Source: Vitis vinifera (taxonomy: Eukaryota; Streptophyta; Magnoliopsida; Vitales; Vitaceae). From it: 64,000 nucleotides of DNA. Under the pieces are notes generated by a model, which saw only the letters and a program-made list of their open reading frames with translations, had not been told where the DNA came from and did no database searches. Where the stretch lies: positions 1,808,001 through 1,872,000 of the forward strand of contig NC_081822.1 of assembly GCF_030704535.1 (NCBI RefSeq). The letters run 5' to 3'. Of the stretch, positions 40,868 to 51,375 are shown piece after piece (the stretch's first letter is position 1; each line of letters starts with the position of its first letter). A program made the translations under genes and the position numbers.

Positions 40868-43800
40868 ATAGAATGAAGAATTGAATAATCATCATTATGA
40901 GGGGGAAGGTCATATCAATATTGCTTCCATTTGAATTATTTTCTTCCCTGTGTCAAATTTGCAATCGTCTCATCTGGTACAGCTCTTGTTGTTTGGCACT
41001 CCCTTCCCTTTATTAAAAACCCAGAAGACAAAAAATGATTGTTTATAATTTTCAAAAAATAAAAATTCGGAAAATAATGTGATGGGCCTCTTGGAGGAGA
41101 GGAAGGGTTGGATCTCCTATGATTGAGGTCGAGTCCTGCCCAAAGGGTTTTAGCCTTGAGAGGGGATTCGAACCCAGGCCCAGGCCTCTAATTTGGGTCA
41201 TAGTGAATGAGAACACCTGCAAAACAAAACAAAGAGGCTCCGATGCCTAAGTCAGCGATAGAATAAAATATAGGTAATTATAAAAGATATTTTATATATA
41301 CATACCTTCACCAAATGATGTCAAATTGTCCCTAAGACACATAACATTTAGAGCACCTAAAGGTACAAATTGTCACATATTTCCTATAAATCAATATATG
41401 TAACAAATGCTCTTCAAATTTGTCAAATTTCTCCGTTAATATTGTCTAAACTGTTTCTAATAAACAAATTTTTTGTCTCCGAATACTTTTCAACTACCCG
41501 AAAATCTCCATAAAATCAATCATGTTTTTGAATATTAATCAAAATCTAATTTTATAACCTATTCAATGAACTTAAAATTCTAAAACTAAACTTACATCAA
41601 TCATCCAAAAAATACTAACAAATCTCCCAAGACCACCAAATCCAACAAATTTATACACCTAGTCTCCACAAATTTCTATTATCAAAACCTTTGATCTTAA
41701 TTTCCTGAAAAATTCTTCAAATTTATCAAAAGCATTCATTATGCAATAATTGATATATTTAACAAATACTTTTTCAATTTATCAAAATCTTCTAGCAAAA
41801 AAATCTCAACAACCCCCAATCAACTAAGGGCAAGCACTCTTTATTGCCATATTTAATAAATATTCTTCAAATTCATCAAGCTCCTGTATACCTGTGGTCC
41901 AAACCTTCTTCATTAATGTCATCTTTTCTCGTAAGCAAATTACCATCTCCAATTCACAAAATGCCTAATGACACAAATTTATCATTAACTACTAATAATT
42001 AATATATCTAATAAATACTCTCCAAATTCTTGAAAATCTTCCCTCAATAATGTTCAAATTCTCTCAAGAAAAATCTCAATTTTCTCTTAGAATATTTAAA
42101 ATCAATGAAATCAATCATACCTTAAAATATTAATCAAAATCTAATTTTATAGTCATATGATCAACTCCAAGTTCTAACATTGAACTTAAATCAATTATCT
42201 AAAACTAGAACTATCATCCCGAAACTCCCCACTTGTTCAAACACCAAATTTCCCATAACCAAATCCAAAATTAGTACATCTGACCTCCACAAATTTCATA
42301 TCATCAAAATCTCAACATATTTCTTCAAGGTAAGGGATGAAATTCACAATCTATAAAGCTAATAATATATCGATAAATAATTAAATCCAAATTTATAATT
42401 ATATACACTAACCATCCAAAATTCAAATAATTTGAAGCACCTAATTTCTTTTAATATTAAAGTCCAACCACAAACAAATTTTCTATAATGATATCCAAAA
42501 TTTGTAACTATAATCCAATTTTATACCACAAAAAGAGTAATTTTTTCAACAAGTAAGCTCTCAATATTATCATAGTCTTAATAACATCTAGATTTTAACC
42601 AATGGTCCTCGGATTTATTCTATTTCAAACACCCAAACTTCCATAATCCACCGCCCAAATTCCAATTTTCTATTATAAATATGCGAAAGAGGAAAATTAT
42701 TAGTTTATTTTTTATTTTTAAAATAAAAAAAATAAAAAAAAAATGGATGAAGGCCAAATTACCAAAAAAAAAAAAGTAAAGAAAAAACAACTGAAATTGA
42801 AAATATACAGCAATGAATAATTTTTTTTTTTCCAGAAACCGACTGAGAAAAAGAACAAAAAGACTCAAAAAGATAGACAAAGGCCAAAATTTAAAAAATA
42901 AAAAATAAAAACAAAAAACAACAGAAATTGAAAATATGCAGCAGTGAATAACCCCTTTTTTCTTTTTTTATATAATATAGAAAAGACATTATTATAGCCT
43001 CTTGAGAGCTATTCAAGAATTTTACGTTGGTTCACCTATTTTTTTAAAAAGAAAAGGAAAAAAAATATGCATGAGTGAATAAGGATTTTTTTTTTCCTTC
43101 ATCTTGTTTTAAGTTGCCCTTTTTCATGAAATATTGTTCAAGTTTATTGAAATCAATTTAATTTTTTTTCCCAAATTAATAAATAAAAAACAAAATATTT
43201 GGTTAAAGCGACAATTTGATTCTTTCAAATATTCACCAAAATTCAAATAACCCAAAAATGAATCAATGAACAATTCTTAGACTTAAACTCAAACATTTCA
43301 AATATTAAATAGCCTAATGTCCAGGACATTGAAAAGATTAAGGTTTGTTTCACTAGCAATAAATCGATTAATGCCACAAATAGATACTACCACATGTAAA
43401 AGATAATGCAAACACGAGTTCAATAAAGTCGTATAGCTATAGCATTGATATAATGACATAAGATTCACTATCGTCGACTCTTAGAAATGTGAATGCAAAA
43501 CTTGTGCTTAGGACTTTTTTGATTTTCTGCTCTAACTCCCCATTTATTGCTATTTTTGTTCCTCTCTTTTTTCTTTTTCTTTTTTATGAGAAATGACGGC
43601 GTACACACTTAGTTGATTCATTGCCACCCAAGGTAGCCTTTTTCATTCTCGAGAGGGTTTCCAACTTTTTGTTAAAAAAGCGATGGCTTACACGCTCAAA
43701 TGATTCATTGCCATCTAAGGTAGCCTTTTTCACTTTTTAGGAAACTTAATGTATGAAGGAGAAGCATACTAACGATTTTTCCACCACACTCCTTCTACAC

Positions 43801-43930
43801 TCACATTATCTTTAAGTCTAGTATAGATCATCAAAAATAATAATAAACAATTGCCATAGATATTTGTCTTCAACTTACAAGTGTTTAACAATGAATATAT
43901 ATAGGTATAGATTTTGTTTATAAGCAAATT
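40868..43930 (-). repeat. Long repeat R, copy 1 (probable large LTR or LARD-like element)
   Basis: About 3 kb of A/T-rich non-coding DNA that recurs at 54585-60690 (split by Copia) and at 62987-64000. Marker words are GGCCTCTTGGAGGAGAGGAA, GGGTTTTAGCCTTGAG, GATGCCTAAGTCAGC and TTCCACCACACTCCTTCTAC. On the minus strand GCTGACTTAGGCATCGGAG resembles the U5 end of plant LTR retrotransposons, which suggests an LTR read right to left. No gag or pol coding is seen in it. The two other copies allow the ends to be placed only roughly. Confidence 0.7.
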
Positions 43931-44833
43931 ATTTCAATTTTATTACATGGAGACAAAACTTAATCCATACCCGAACCTAGAACATTAGGCTTACTCTTTT
44001 ACTCTTATTTAAGTAAAGCTCAAGTCTTGAATATGAACATTTAATCCATTTTTGAAGAATTTGAATTGAAGGGAAAAATGGAATTCACATCTATTTTATT
44101 TATTTTTTCTTGTTAAATTATTTGATTCTTTAATTTTTCTTATCAAATTATTTGATTCAATAGAAGAAGAGAAAAACAAGGCAGCATGCTCAACAAGTTT
44201 TATTTTTTATTTTTCAAATTATTTTTTTATGGATAAAAAGATTAAATAAAAGACGGAATTCTAAAATTTGGAATATTGATTCGAGTGGAACTTTATAACA
44301 TGTTTGGATGTGAAAAAAGAAAAAGAAAAAAGAGGAAGCCTAACTAGGATATGGTATATTGAGTCACATGCTTTCATTTTGTAAAAGGATGAAAAACGAA
44401 AAGAACATAAAAATAATTAAATAATAATAATTGGAATATTGAGTGAAAAAGGATGAAACAACAAAAAGAGCATTAAAAAAGATAAACTAGAAACTGGGAT
44501 GTTGAGTTGAGTGGAACTTTGCAACATACTTAAGCATGTTTTCTTTTTCCTTTTTTTCTTTTTATTTATTTATTTAGAAGACCTAAAAAACTAATAATCC
44601 TAATAAATGGTATACCTCTAGGACACGGTTCACATGAGTAAAACCCTAAAATATATGTATATAGATTAGGAACTAAAATGACTTAATGGCAAAGAAGGAC
44701 ATAAAAATGAACAAAGTGAAATGACACACAAACAATTTTTAAAGAGAGAAATGGGAATGATATGAGAACGAATGAAATATATAGTTACCTCCCTCGTGCC
44801 ATTTTGGTGCTTGCCTTTGCCGCCATCATAAAA
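43931..44833. other. Spacer between repeat R and PP2C
   Basis: A/T-rich, no gene recognised. It probably includes the PP2C 3' UTR near 44,750-44,833. Confidence 0.4.
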
Positions 44834-46023
44834 TCATAGTATGTCCATGGGTGGTACAATGCGTGCAACTATCACAGTGATGTCGTCGGGTTTGCCACCA
44901 CTTCTAAACTTTCCTTCCTTCGATGCAGCTATTGTGTACGGGGAATCACCACTTTTAATCAGTGAATTTTCCAAGGCCTGTTCCGCCAATAACTTGGCCA
45001 ATAGTTGTGGCTTCAGACAACCTTCGTCACGCAGAACCCTTATAGCCACCTCCATCTCACTTACGAACACATTGTCGAACAGTCCATCCGTTCCAACCAC
45101 AACCACATCTCCTGCCCTTACCCCAATTATAAGCTCCTGTAGATAAAATGTTTATAAAGCACCGGAATTATGAAATGATCAAGTTAGAGTCCTAATATTT
45201 TGAAAAAGTGATTCTAATATAAATATTGTTTTTAAAAGGAACAAAAATATTCTAAATTTCAAATTCAACTTAATCCAACTAATAGATCCTACCCAAGATT
45301 CCAAAAAAATAAAAAGAGTTTATTAAACTTATGTCAACCTAAACTTAACAAAATAATAAACTCATGATAGGGTACAAATTAGTTACCTTTGCTATACTTG
45401 GATCATCACATCCGCTGCTCTTCCCCAATTGATACGGACAATTAAAAAAATATTGTTGTATGGATGACTTATATATCATATTTCCATTTCTAAATAACAT
45501 GAATCCACTGTCTCCAACATTGACAACATTTAAATACTGTAAAGTAATAACAATAGTTAAAACATAATAAATATAAGATAATTGATTTAAAAAAAAACTT
45601 TTATATATATTTAGATTCATAAATTTACTAAATTACATACCTCCTTCATAAGTGTTATGATACATGCTGTGGATGATCCTTCAACATTAGTATTAGAGTA
45701 AGCTTTTTCCAAAACTATTTGTGGATACACAATTTCTTTTTCTTCCGCATAAAGGGTGGTGACACAATTATCCATTAGTTGTCGAGCATATTCACCCCCA
45801 TCTATGCCCTGCTCTGCCCAACCAGCTACGCCATCTGCTAAACCAATGGTTTGATGATGTTTACTAATAAAATAAGCATCATCTCCCTTTGTACTTGATT
45901 TATTCTTATCCGGTATGTAAAAAGATCCGAGATCCATGATCAAACTCCTTTCACTCAATATTTTCATATCCTTTTTGATAGGTTTAATCCTAAATAATAA
46001 ACATGTTCAAATGATCAGAAAAA

Positions 46024-46055
<32 letters not shown>

Positions 46056-46249
46056 TGAATTCACACATCAAGTATGAAATTTGAATATACAATCTTCAAG
46101 CAACGAAAACTTTCTTGTGGCATTAATTTGATATTTGTAAATAAAAATAAAAATAAAAATAAAAATATACTTGTTGCTATCTAAAACCTTCATAAAAGAA
46201 AACTTCCATACCTTCTCATCGTACGTTTGGCCTTGACCTTGTCTTCCAT
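44834..46249 (-). CDS. PPTC7-type protein phosphatase 2C
   Basis: A metal-dependent Ser/Thr phosphatase of the PP2C family, of the small PPTC7 / Arabidopsis PP2C 26-55-80 group. Four exons on the minus strand, 46249-46212, 45989-45641, 45536-45387 and 45136-44834, join in frame to 279 residues. Motifs in order: GDDAYF near residue 48, LADGVAGWAEQGIDGGEYAR (metal-binding Asp and Gly), GSSTACIITL, LNVVNVGDSGFMLFRNG, FFNCPYQLG, VVVVGTDGLFDNV and SGGKPDDITVIVARIV (last metal-binding Asp). The start lies in a tiny 38-nt first exon, found because it restores the frame and is preceded by a TATA-like CTTAAATAGAA at 46352-46362. The lysine- and arginine-rich first 20 residues (KAKRTMRRIKPIKKD) do not look like a clear organelle signal. 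Frame intact. Confidence 0.88.
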
Positions 46250-48585
46250 TGTATTTTTTTCAAGATGGTTGAAAACAATGAGTTTTAGTTCAAGACAACA
46301 AGAAGCAAACACTTGAATGAGAATAAAGAAAAGGTTTTGATGATGGATATTTCTATTTAAGTAATAGTAATTGAACTAATTTAGGATTCTACAACTTTAA
46401 GATCATGCTAGATTTAAGGGATTTGAGGGATTTGAGGATAAGATATGAGATATATCCAGGACTTAATATTCATATATCTACCTATCCCATTTGTAACAAC
46501 TTTCTATTTTTATTTTTCTCACTTTTTTCATATTAATCATTTGTCAACAAAAATATAATTTAAAAAACAAAATTCTAGTTAAAAAATAATTTTACAACCT
46601 TAAATAATATTAATGTATAATATCGTTCAATAAAACGTCTGATATACACCAAATGCCATAATTCAATATTTTAATTATGAATATTACTAATAAAGAAATT
46701 AAATATATATATATATATATATAAATTGTGAAAAGATTTCCTAATAATACTAAAAATGAAAAGGGTTTGATATTTTATTATTGCCAAATATTGAGAAGTA
46801 ACATATTTTTTATTTAAAAAAATTCCACAACATTAGTAGAAATTATATTTTTCATTTAATTTTTTATTCTTTTAAAAATCAAATATGAGAATAGGTTTAT
46901 ATATTTTATTGAATATAATATTTTAAGATATAATTATCTATCAAATATATCTTATCCCTCCTTAGAGATGATTTAAGATATTAATTAAACTTTTTAGAAA
47001 TTTAATTATGGTAGTTTTAATTCATTCCACAAAGAAAATATTTTGGTATTCCAATTTTTCTAACTCTTTCACGAAAATCATATCTCTTTAATAAGCAAAA
47101 AAAATAAAATAAAAATGGTAAGAGTTACAATTAGTTGAATTTAAAAAATTAATATTAATTTAAAATAATTATATCAAATATTTTAAAAGATATATACTAA
47201 AATATCCTAAATTTTTTAAATGTGGCTGATAGTAATCATACATTTAAAAATAAAGGACTTGGTTTGTAAATATATATGATTCACGTGGGATAAAAGTCGG
47301 TAGGATCTGCCTTTAAGGCTATCGCTGGGCCTCGCAATTCCTACAACCGCTCACACATTGCACAACAAACAACATGAATGTCAACGCCGTCGCGACTCGC
47401 GAGTAACTCCTATCCCCGCTGCTATTTATCACATGTGGCAAATGATGATTGGATATTAAAATAATATAATAAATTTAATAAAAAAAACAAGGTTGTTTCT
47501 TTATATATCCTATATTAATCATGATTCAAAATTTCAGGTATTTTCATATTTTATTTATTTAGTGAATTTTTATTTTACTTCGTTTGATTGACAATATATA
47601 TAAATCATATTTTATAATTTTCAATAGGATATGATATTTTTGAATATACATATATTATCAATATGATATTTTAAAGTAATATATACATTGAAATATATTA
47701 TATATTTTTTAATTTATTAAATGAATAAAGAATAATATGAAATATATATTATTTTTAATGTTGAAAATAAAAATTATATAACATTGAAATATTTTTTTAT
47801 TTAAAAAATGAAAATTTTATTATATTTAACAATTTTTATGATTAAAAAATTAAAATTTTACAAATATTTTTTTATATTATGTTATTTAATATATCAAAAT
47901 AATTTATATATCATATATTAATATTATTTTATAAACATTTTTTTAGTTTTTATTTTTTAATCATAAATTTAATTTATAAAAAAAATTATTTTATAAAATG
48001 GATATATCAACAAATAAAAAATAAATTTTTGATATGTGAGATATGTATATCTCATATCTTATTATGAGATTAATATATATGAATAAAAAAAATTGTGGAT
48101 AATATATTCTATCACTTATCTTATCTTTTGTTTAGTTAAACATGGGATAGGATAGATGATGATATAACTTATCCTTTCTTATCACCGACAAAACATAAAA
48201 AAAAAAATTGGTGGAATCACTTATCTTATCTTTTCTTTAGTTAAATATATGATATGATAGATGATGATATAACTTCTCATTTTTTATCACGATGAGATAA
48301 GATATAATATTTCACTGCTTATCCTATCTCATGTTATATTGGATTAACCAAACATGACTTTTAGTTTTATATGGGATATTTGTATTTTTATACTTTGTAT
48401 GATGATAATGATCCAAAACTTATGTCCAAACAAGGATTAAAATATTAGATTTTTAAAAAATATTAGCAAATATCTTATATTTAAGAAGGGTATGAAAATA
48501 TAAAAAATATCAATAGAAGTTTTGAAAAAAATATGAGGAGAAAAATTAATAAAAAATTATTAAAATATTAAAAAAATAATATACT
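46250..48585. other. AT-rich intergenic region with dispersed repeats
   Basis: No gene recognised. It contains a TA microsatellite (46684-46722), a region at 47600-47950 similar to 11030-11300, and a duplicated block at 48108-48183 and 48208-48285. Confidence 0.5.
48108..48285. repeat. Tandem duplication with GATAAGATA-type words
   Basis: Two copies of about 75 bp offset by about 101 bp: each has CACTTATCTTATCTTTT, TTTAGTTAAA, GATAGATGATGATATAACTT and ends in TTATCAC. Both sit in a region of alternating ATCTTATC and GATAAGAT words that can pair with each other. Confidence 0.7.
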
Positions 48586-48587
48586 AT

Positions 48588-49270
48588 GGACCCCGCATTT
48601 CGGCTCATGCGTTTCTCACTCGATGGCAAGCTCGATTTTTATTTGAAAAATGATTTTTATTGTTTAGAAAAATGTTTAAAAAAATGACTTGGAGTCGCCA
48701 CTCATTTTTGTTTTATTTTTAAAGGGTAAACAAAATAAGAAAGAAAAACCCTAAGTATAACTCCTTATTTTGGAAAAGGTGGTTTGTGGAAAACCGGATC
48801 GGGTTTGGGGGTCAAGTTACTTATCGGGAAGGTACGGTAAAAACCGTAGCACTCCTCTAATTCCCTAATGTCGGGTCTCTACTGATGAGATGAAGTAATC
48901 ATGGCATCTAATAAGGAAATAAATGAAAACTCGAATCGATCATGCACATATGAGAATCAGGCAGTGATCTATAAAGCGCTATCAAGAAGTGAGGTTAATA
49001 CACAATTAAGGAATAATTTTGAGTATGTTATTGAGCAGAATAAAATCAATCATGCATGACAATTAAATTAATCAATCAATCATAAAATCGCATATGTAGG
49101 GCCCCCACCAAAGTCCGTTTTATTTTGCATGACTTAATTTCGTAAATTCCATTATTCGGAATTACAAAATTTAATTTTTGCTTATTTTTAAAACATTTTA
49201 AAAGATCATGAAAGATTTGAAAATTGCTTGCCGAATAGAAAGTAGAAGCAAATTTTATTAAAAAGAGATT
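48588..49270 (-). mobile_element. Retroelement-like non-coding segment beside the mosaic
   Basis: GC content rises sharply here. Read on the minus strand, it contains GAGTGGCGACTCCAAGTC, TTAGGGAATTAGAGGAGTGC and ends GAAATGCGGGGTCCA. These words recall conserved non-coding parts of plant Gypsy-type elements. It directly adjoins the gene-fragment mosaic, so it may be one end of the element that carries it. No LTR pair was identified. Confidence 0.45.
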
Positions 49271-49289
49271 TTGGTACCTAAAACCCTAA

Positions 49290-49890
49290 GGATGAAAATT
49301 TTGGAGTTGAGATGTAAGATTGTAAGATTGGGTACACAAATGTTGCAGCGCTTATTCCTCGTGCTATTCCGATAACATATGCAGGAATACCTTCCCATTG
49401 CAGGGCAACTGTCATCAAAGTCCCAAACCTGAGAACAGTAAAATACAGTAATGCTAGAGCTACTCCTGAAAGCACCACATCTTGCCGTAAGTACACATTC
49501 CATGCAGAAATACAGAGGACCTTCCAAACGCATTTAATCATTTTTCTTTTCCAGCTGTTGTCTGACAATGTCGAATTGCCTCTATCAAAGGAGGGTGAGC
49601 TATTTACCCCTTGACAAGCAGATGTACTCTCCCCTGCTGATCTCTCTGCAATTTTAGAGGTCCTTTTCTGGTTGCTTTCGCTTAATGCTGGAATTCCATT
49701 ATATACAAACATTAGAAGCCAATACTGCAACCAACAGATACAGTGTTCCAGATTGCCAAAGTCATAGCAGATGCTTTCAATGGTACGAAGCTGATAATGA
49801 AGCCAGTAACTACAGGAGCAAATAACTTGTAGATTAAAACAAACAGTCTTAATACTGAGTTCATCCTTGTCAGTACTTCAGGATTTATGT
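49290..49890 (-). pseudogene. IREG/ferroportin fragment in the mosaic
   Basis: Minus-strand sequence from about 49890 down to 49290 encodes a contiguous piece of an iron-regulated transporter (IREG, ferroportin, SLC40 family): PEVLTRMNSVLR, LFAPVVTGFIISFV, LKASAMTLAIWNTVSV, QYWLLMFVYNGIPALSES, VYLRQDVVLSGVALALLYFT, FGTLMTVALQWEGIPAYVIG and ATFVYPILQS. There are transmembrane-like segments. A frameshift lies near 49733 and a short deletion near the end. No intron interrupts about 195 codons, suggesting a spliced-RNA origin or one large exon. It begins exactly where the PEX22 piece ends, at a shared Asn-Pro-Glu. Confidence 0.85.
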
Positions 49891-50262
49891 CAATATACCA
49901 ATCTGGTTTAAGTTGCCGAACAAAGGATGACCGCCCATTCTCTGTGCTACAAAAAAAAGAACCTTGCCTTGGACCAAGTCACCAGATGTGAAAACCCCAG
50001 CATCTTCTAAAGCCAGAAACACCTTTCTTTCACTTTCATCATCCAGAACTCTTTCCATGAGATAAAGATCACAAAACTTTGTTATCTCCAACAACACTTC
50101 CGGCACAGAGGATCTCACAGTTGCTTGTTTCGCCTGAAGCTCTTTTGGACTGCTTCCCTCAAGGATCACACCAAGTAACCGGCATGTTACCTTCCTTCCT
50201 TCACTCAATTTCTGCCTAACTATTTGCCCTAAAGTTGGCTCTACTGGCTGGAAGAACTCATC
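49880..50262 (-). pseudogene. PEX22 fragment in the mosaic
   Basis: Minus-strand sequence encodes most of the conserved C-terminal part of peroxin 22, the membrane anchor of the PEX4 ubiquitin-conjugating enzyme: QNVIDEFFQPVEPTLGQIVR, KLSEGRKVTCRLLGVILEG, QATVRSSVPEVLLEITKF, DLYLMERVLDDESE, ALEDAGVFTSGDLV and, after a frameshift in a run of eight T near 49955, RQLKPDWYIDINPE. The piece is uninterrupted by introns over about 125 codons. In plants the gene has several introns as I recall, which would make this cDNA-derived. Confidence 0.8.
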
Positions 50263-50269
50263 GATAACA

Positions 50270-50350
50270 TTCTGTGCTCTTGTGATGAGATATATCCTCC
50301 CATGCTAGCACGAGAATCAGTAGAAACCATTACACTCTCTTTAAAAAAAA
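50270..50350 (-). pseudogene. Proteasome beta5 (PBE) fragment in the mosaic
   Basis: About 26 codons, SFFFKESVMVSTDSRASMGG then YISSQ, match the N-terminal part of the mature 20S proteasome beta5 subunit, including the conserved DSRASMGGYISSQ. It sits in the same frame as the ARID piece before it and changes into PEX22 at the next few bases. Confidence 0.65.
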
Positions 50351-50354
50351 ACGA

Positions 50355-50725
50355 GAGTCGCAAAGAAATGGAGCTCTTATCCTTGATAATGGGGTCACCA
50401 ACTTCACCGCTACCAAGAAGACTCTGTGAATGCCAACCCTGCATAGCCCAAGCTGCATCATCCCTTCATGCTCTGCCTGATCCTGAAGCCTGATTTTCAA
50501 CATTCATGGACTCTGCCAAGGAAGAAACAGGAACACTGAGCTCTCCGCCACGTGTTTTATGCCTTTCGTAATTTAGAAGTGCCTTCTCATAAAAAACCTC
50601 GAAACACCCATGAAACAGTAGTACATGTCTTTGGAGATTTAAAGGACTCTCCCACTTGCCGCCACAGTTTGCATGAAGTCACCTTGTCATAGCCACCCAA
50701 TCTAGTCACTGTTGATTTGAATAAA
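50355..50725 (-). pseudogene. ARID-domain protein fragment in the mosaic
   Basis: Minus-strand STVTRLGGYDKVTSCKLWRQ, VGESFKSPKTCTTVSWVF, then, after a one-base insertion near 50595, YEKALLNYERHKTRGGELSV, NVENQASGSGRA, a stop where the family has Arg, and AMQGWHSQSLLGSGEVGDPI. This is the end of the AT-rich-interaction DNA-binding domain and the following region of a plant ARID protein of the ARID3/4/5 type. One frameshift and one nonsense codon show it is not coding now. Confidence 0.7.
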
Positions 50726-50800
50726 ACCTGAACAGAGAAGATTGTAGCATCCTGTGGCCTGATATGCATCACTAGTCCAAGCATGAATCGACACGTGGCT
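50725..50800 (-). pseudogene. Possible neprosin (DUF239) fragment in the mosaic
   Basis: Minus-strand AWTSDAYQATGCYNLLCSGF then IQINSD recalls the conserved core of plant neprosin-domain proteins. It passes into the ARID piece at overlapping bases (about 50,705-50,735). Short, so moderate confidence. Sequence from 50,800 to 50,940 was not assigned. Confidence 0.5.
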
Positions 50801-50939
50801 CATTGAGGGCCCTTCACTTTAGCTGGAAGTCAATTTAATTGAAAGCATCACCTCCACGTTGACATGCTGAAACCTGAGTTGATTCAGTTGAAGTCCAAAT
50901 GAAGATTCATATTGGAATGGTAAACAAGTCCATCATGGC

Positions 50940-51240
50940 ATCCATAATCTGAATAAGGTCGGCCTCCTTGTTCTATTCCTCCTTCCAATTAAACCAAACA
51001 CATAGTCTGAGGTACCATCTCCCTGATGGGTACAGTGCTCATGGAAGCTGCTGATTGACCTGACTAGGCATTGCATCCCACCTGTCACTCTCTGGCATCG
51101 TCCCTGCCAGTCTGTATATTCCCTTTGCATCAGTGAAGGTCTGATGATTTAGAACTTCCTCAGACTTCGTTATGCACAGAACAGCTACCTCAGCACCTTC
51201 CAAGTTTTCCGTCTGAATGCAGCTCTTGAGAGGCACCTAC
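50940..51240 (-). pseudogene. Possible Ole e 1 / extensin-family fragment in the mosaic
   Basis: Minus-strand VPLKSCIQTENLEGAEVAVL, TKSEEVLNHQTFTDAKGIYR and TMPESDRWDA, then in another frame SISSFHEHCTHQGDG. The pattern (internal Cys, T-D-x-x-G-x-Y-R) resembles pollen Ole e 1-like secreted proteins. A frameshift near 51,080 breaks it. Family name from memory and not certain. Confidence 0.45.
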
Positions 51241-51241
51241 T

Positions 51242-51375
51242 CCCCAAGATTGAGTTCCTCTATGACGACATCAGACAGCTTTTTGATGCTCAATTCTGTG
51301 CATATTCTCTCTGGAAGATCTGGGTGAACAAATCTTAGCCTAGGGCTGCTAATCACATCAACAGACACCCGATTT
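51242..51375 (-). pseudogene. Possible sacsin-like fragment in the mosaic
   Basis: Minus-strand VSVDVISSPRLRFVHPDLPE then LSIKKLSDVVIEELNLGE, ending at a stop exactly where the Ole e 1-like piece starts. It resembles a segment of large plant sacsin/NO VEIN-type proteins. Short and uncertain. Confidence 0.4.

Noticed and set aside
41150-41190. Minus-strand GGTTCGAATCC, like a tRNA B box
   Set aside because: No A box or cloverleaf around it, and it lies inside repeat R. At best a decayed tRNA-derived word.
49258-49533. Open frame overlapping the IREG piece
   Set aside because: It is an alternative frame of the IREG fragment and has no motifs of its own.
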